Below, piece by piece: positions 62,088 through 64,000 of a stretch of 64,000 nt of DNA (its first letter is position 1; every line of letters starts with the position of its first letter). This stretch comes from JAIBCM01 sp041395165 (lineage in GTDB: Bacteria; Verrucomicrobiota; Verrucomicrobiia; JADLBR01; JAIBCM01). The DNA lies in NCBI GenBank assembly GCA_041395165.1, contig JAWLBA010000001.1, forward strand, positions 310,001 to 374,000, in the 5' to 3' direction. Under the pieces are notes generated by a model. That model searched no databases. It saw only the letters and a program-made list of their open reading frames with translations, and was not told the origin of the DNA. The translations under genes and the position numbers were made by a program.

Positions 62088-64000
62088 ATGGACTTTAGCA
62101 AATTTACTGAAAAAGCGTCGGGCGCTTTAATGGAAGCCCAAACCGTTGCAACTCAATTGGGCCATCAAGCGGTTGACGTAGAACATCTCCTAAAAGCATT
62201 GCTTCAACAACCTGAAGGTTTGGCGCCGCGTTTATTGGAGCGTGTGCCGGTTTCGCTCGACTTATTGAAAAGCCAGTTAGACGAAGCTTTGGCAAAACAA
62301 CCCTCTGTTAAAAGCGGCAGCACACAACCGATGGGTGGAGTTTATGTCACGCAGCGTTTGAATCAGTTATTAGCGAGTGCCCAAGAAGAAGCCAAACGGC
62401 TCAAAGATGACTACACGAGTGTAGAGCATTTATTATTAGCCATGTTGAGCGAGTCGGAAACTACTACGATTCAAAAAATTTTCAAAAAGATAGGGCTTAA
62501 TAAAAATAATTTTCTTGCAGCCATGACCGCTGTGCGCGGAAATCAACGTGTGACAACTCAAAATCCTGAAGGAACATATGAAGCGCTAGAAAAATATGGT
62601 CGCGATCTCACGCGGGCAGCGCAGCAAAACAAACTTGATCCCGTGATAGGTCGCGACACAGAAATTCGTCGCGCCATCCAAGTGCTTTCGCGTCGCACCA
62701 AGAATAATCCCGTGCTCATTGGCGAGCCAGGTGTGGGTAAAACTGCGATTGTGGAAGGCCTTGCGCGTCGAATTGTTTCTGGCGATGTGCCCGAGAGTTT
62801 AAAAAATAAAAAGATTATTGCTTTGGATATGGGCGCTTTGATTGCAGGGGCCAAATATCGCGGTGAATTCGAAGAACGTTTGAAAGCAGTATTGCAAGAG
62901 GTAACCAAAGCGGAGGGAGAAATTATTCTTTTTATTGACGAAATTCATACCGTAGTGGGAGCGGGAAAAACCGAAGGCTCCATGGATGCGGGCAATATGT
63001 TAAAACCCATGTTGGCACGTGGCGAATTGCATTGTATTGGAGCGACCACTTTGGACGAATATCGTCAATACATTGAAAAAGATGCTGCTTTAGAACGACG
63101 TTTTCAGCCTGTTATGGTGGATGAGCCAAACGTCGAAGACACCATTTCTATTTTGCGCGGGTTGCGTCAGCGTTACGAAGTGCATCACGGTGTTCGCATT
63201 CAGGACAGTGCTCTAGTTGCTGCTGCGACACTTTCGCATCGTTATATTTCAGACCGATTTTTACCAGATAAGGCGATTGATCTCATGGACGAAGCGGCTG
63301 CCAAACTTCGCACCGAAATTGAAAGTATGCCGGAAGAGTTGGAAACCTTGGAACGGCGACTCATGCAGCTGGAAATCGAGCGGGAGGCGTTGCGACGCGA
63401 AAAAGATTCCGCTTCGCAAGAGCGTTTGACTAATTTAGAAAAAGAAATTGCCAATCAAAAATCCAAACGCGACACCCTAAAAGCTCAGTGGGAAAATGAA
63501 AAACAATCGGTTGAGAAAGTTCGAGCTTTGCGTCGTGATATTGAACAAATTCGCAACCAAATAGAAATAGCGCAACGTCAACAAGATTATAATAAAGCGG
63601 CCGAGCTGCAATATGGTAAACTTCCTACCTTGGAAAAGGAGCTTCAAGAGAAAGAAAAAGCCATTCTCTCAACAAAAGAAAATAAGCCTTTAATCCAAGA
63701 AGAAGTCACTGCGGAAGAAATTGCCGAAGTCGTTTCGCGTTGGAGCGGCATTCCCGTTTCGCGATTGATGGAAGGAGAAAAAGCTAAGCTTTTAGTTTTG
63801 GATGAGATTTTGCATGAACGTGTCATTGGCCAGGACGAAGCGGTGCAAGCCGTTTCCGATGCGGTCATTCGCGCGCGCAGTGGATTGAAGGATCCGAAGC
63901 GTCCGATCGGTTCTTTCATTTTTTTGGGACCGACAGGTGTAGGTAAAACAGAGTTGGCCCGCGCTTTGGCGGAAAGTCTTTTTGATAGTGAAGAAAATAT
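62088..64000 (+). CDS. clpB: ATP-dependent chaperone ClpB (3' end outside window)
   Basis: The first 637 codons of ClpB, a hexameric disaggregase that works with DnaK. The N domain (MDFSKFTEKASGALMEAQTV), NBD1 (GEPGVGKTAIVEGLA, ILFIDEIHTVVGAG) and a long coiled-coil middle domain (LETLERRLMQLEIEREALRR) are visible. NBD2 begins with FLGPTGVGKTELARAL near the window end, where the gene is cut. The family is usually about 860 aa, so about a quarter is missing. Confidence 0.95.
   Translation, partial: MDFSKFTEKASGALMEAQTVATQLGHQAVDVEHLLKALLQQPEGLAPRLLERVPVSLDLLKSQLDEALAKQPSVKSGSTQPMGGVYVTQRLNQLLASAQEEAKRLKDDYTSVEHLLLAMLSESETTTIQKIFKKIGLNKNNFLAAMTAVRGNQRVTTQNPEGTYEALEKYGRDLTRAAQQNKLDPVIGRDTEIRRAIQVLSRRTKNNPVLIGEPGVGKTAIVEGLARRIVSGDVPESLKNKKIIALDMGALIAGAKYRGEFEERLKAVLQEVTKAEGEIILFIDEIHTVVGAGKTEGSMDAGNMLKPMLARGELHCIGATTLDEYRQYIEKDAALERRFQPVMVDEPNVEDTISILRGLRQRYEVHHGVRIQDSALVAAATLSHRYISDRFLPDKAIDLMDEAAAKLRTEIESMPEELETLERRLMQLEIEREALRREKDSASQERLTNLEKEIANQKSKRDTLKAQWENEKQSVEKVRALRRDIEQIRNQIEIAQRQQDYNKAAELQYGKLPTLEKELQEKEKAILSTKENKPLIQEEVTAEEIAEVVSRWSGIPVSRLMEGEKAKLLVLDEILHERVIGQDEAVQAVSDAVIRARSGLKDPKRPIGSFIFLGPTGVGKTELARALAESLFDSEEN

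Noticed and set aside
1..64000. CRISPR array
   Set aside because: No series of regularly spaced direct repeats was seen.

Overview
The window looks like a chromosomal segment of a Gram-negative, moderately AT-rich bacterium. Support comes from LPS-core genes (arabinose-5-phosphate isomerase, heptose-phosphate adenylyltransferase, a heptosyltransferase-like GT9), ExbB/ExbD, a LolA-like carrier, lipoproteins, and the YdbH/YnbE/YdbL envelope set. The mix of hpn-type genes, an aryl-polyene-like operon, a DUF4914-type protein and atypical EF-P fits the PVC group, probably Verrucomicrobiota. That placement is inference, since no rRNA is present.

Layout. 1-3.3 kb: two toxin-antitoxin loci around a ubiD-family gene, then tRNA-Ser(GGA). 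3.3-14.9 kb: a PEPCK-fold DUF4914-type gene, mutS, purQL, an exbB-exbD-exbD operon, a SurA/PpiD-like chaperone and proC. 14.9-25.4 kb: an aryl-polyene-like lipid locus with an AMP ligase on + facing a long overlapping - strand operon (hpnK, Cys-protease-like lipoprotein, KS, Cys-less KS partner, ACP, FAD oxidoreductase, MMPL exporter, acyltransferase, LolA-like protein, dehydratase). 25.4-28.6 kb: hpnA, hpnI and a radical-SAM gene. 28.6-35.6 kb: leuA with a complete leader-peptide attenuator, efp, kdsD, nfo, two glycosyltransferases and tetR. 35.6-39.3 kb: a complete 3.7-kb transposon with perfect 17-bp inverted repeats and an 8-bp target duplication. It carries an IS1-like DDE transposase, a ParB-like protein, a D12-class adenine methylase, a small ribbon-helix-helix-like protein and an unknown protein. 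39.3-46.5 kb: coaB, mrp, glcD, argG, a GT2, hldE-type adenylyltransferase and purN. 46.5-52.5 kb: a candidate structured RNA and an operon of unrecognised TPR and secreted proteins, one with a polyglycine hinge. 52.5-64 kb: DUF6194, aroC, degP, crcB, a ydbH plus fused ynbE-ydbL operon, rhodanese, FIST, ychF and the start of clpB.

Three themes recur. First, several promoters (TTGAC-like, 17-18 bp, TAnnnT) have the -10 box only 6-10 bp before ATG (antitoxin, mutS, exbB, proC, the leuA leader peptide, tetR, the ORF at 46515), predicting leaderless or near-leaderless transcripts. Second, many single-base indels break otherwise well-conserved genes (AMP ligase, dehydratase, acyltransferase, radical SAM, leuA, kdsD, GT9, GT2, degP signal). 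They cluster locally, which suggests consensus errors more than gene decay. Third, the best novelty candidates are the passenger-carrying transposon, the leuA attenuator, the hpnK-led polyene operon, the YnbE-YdbL fusion and the uncharacterised secreted-protein operon.
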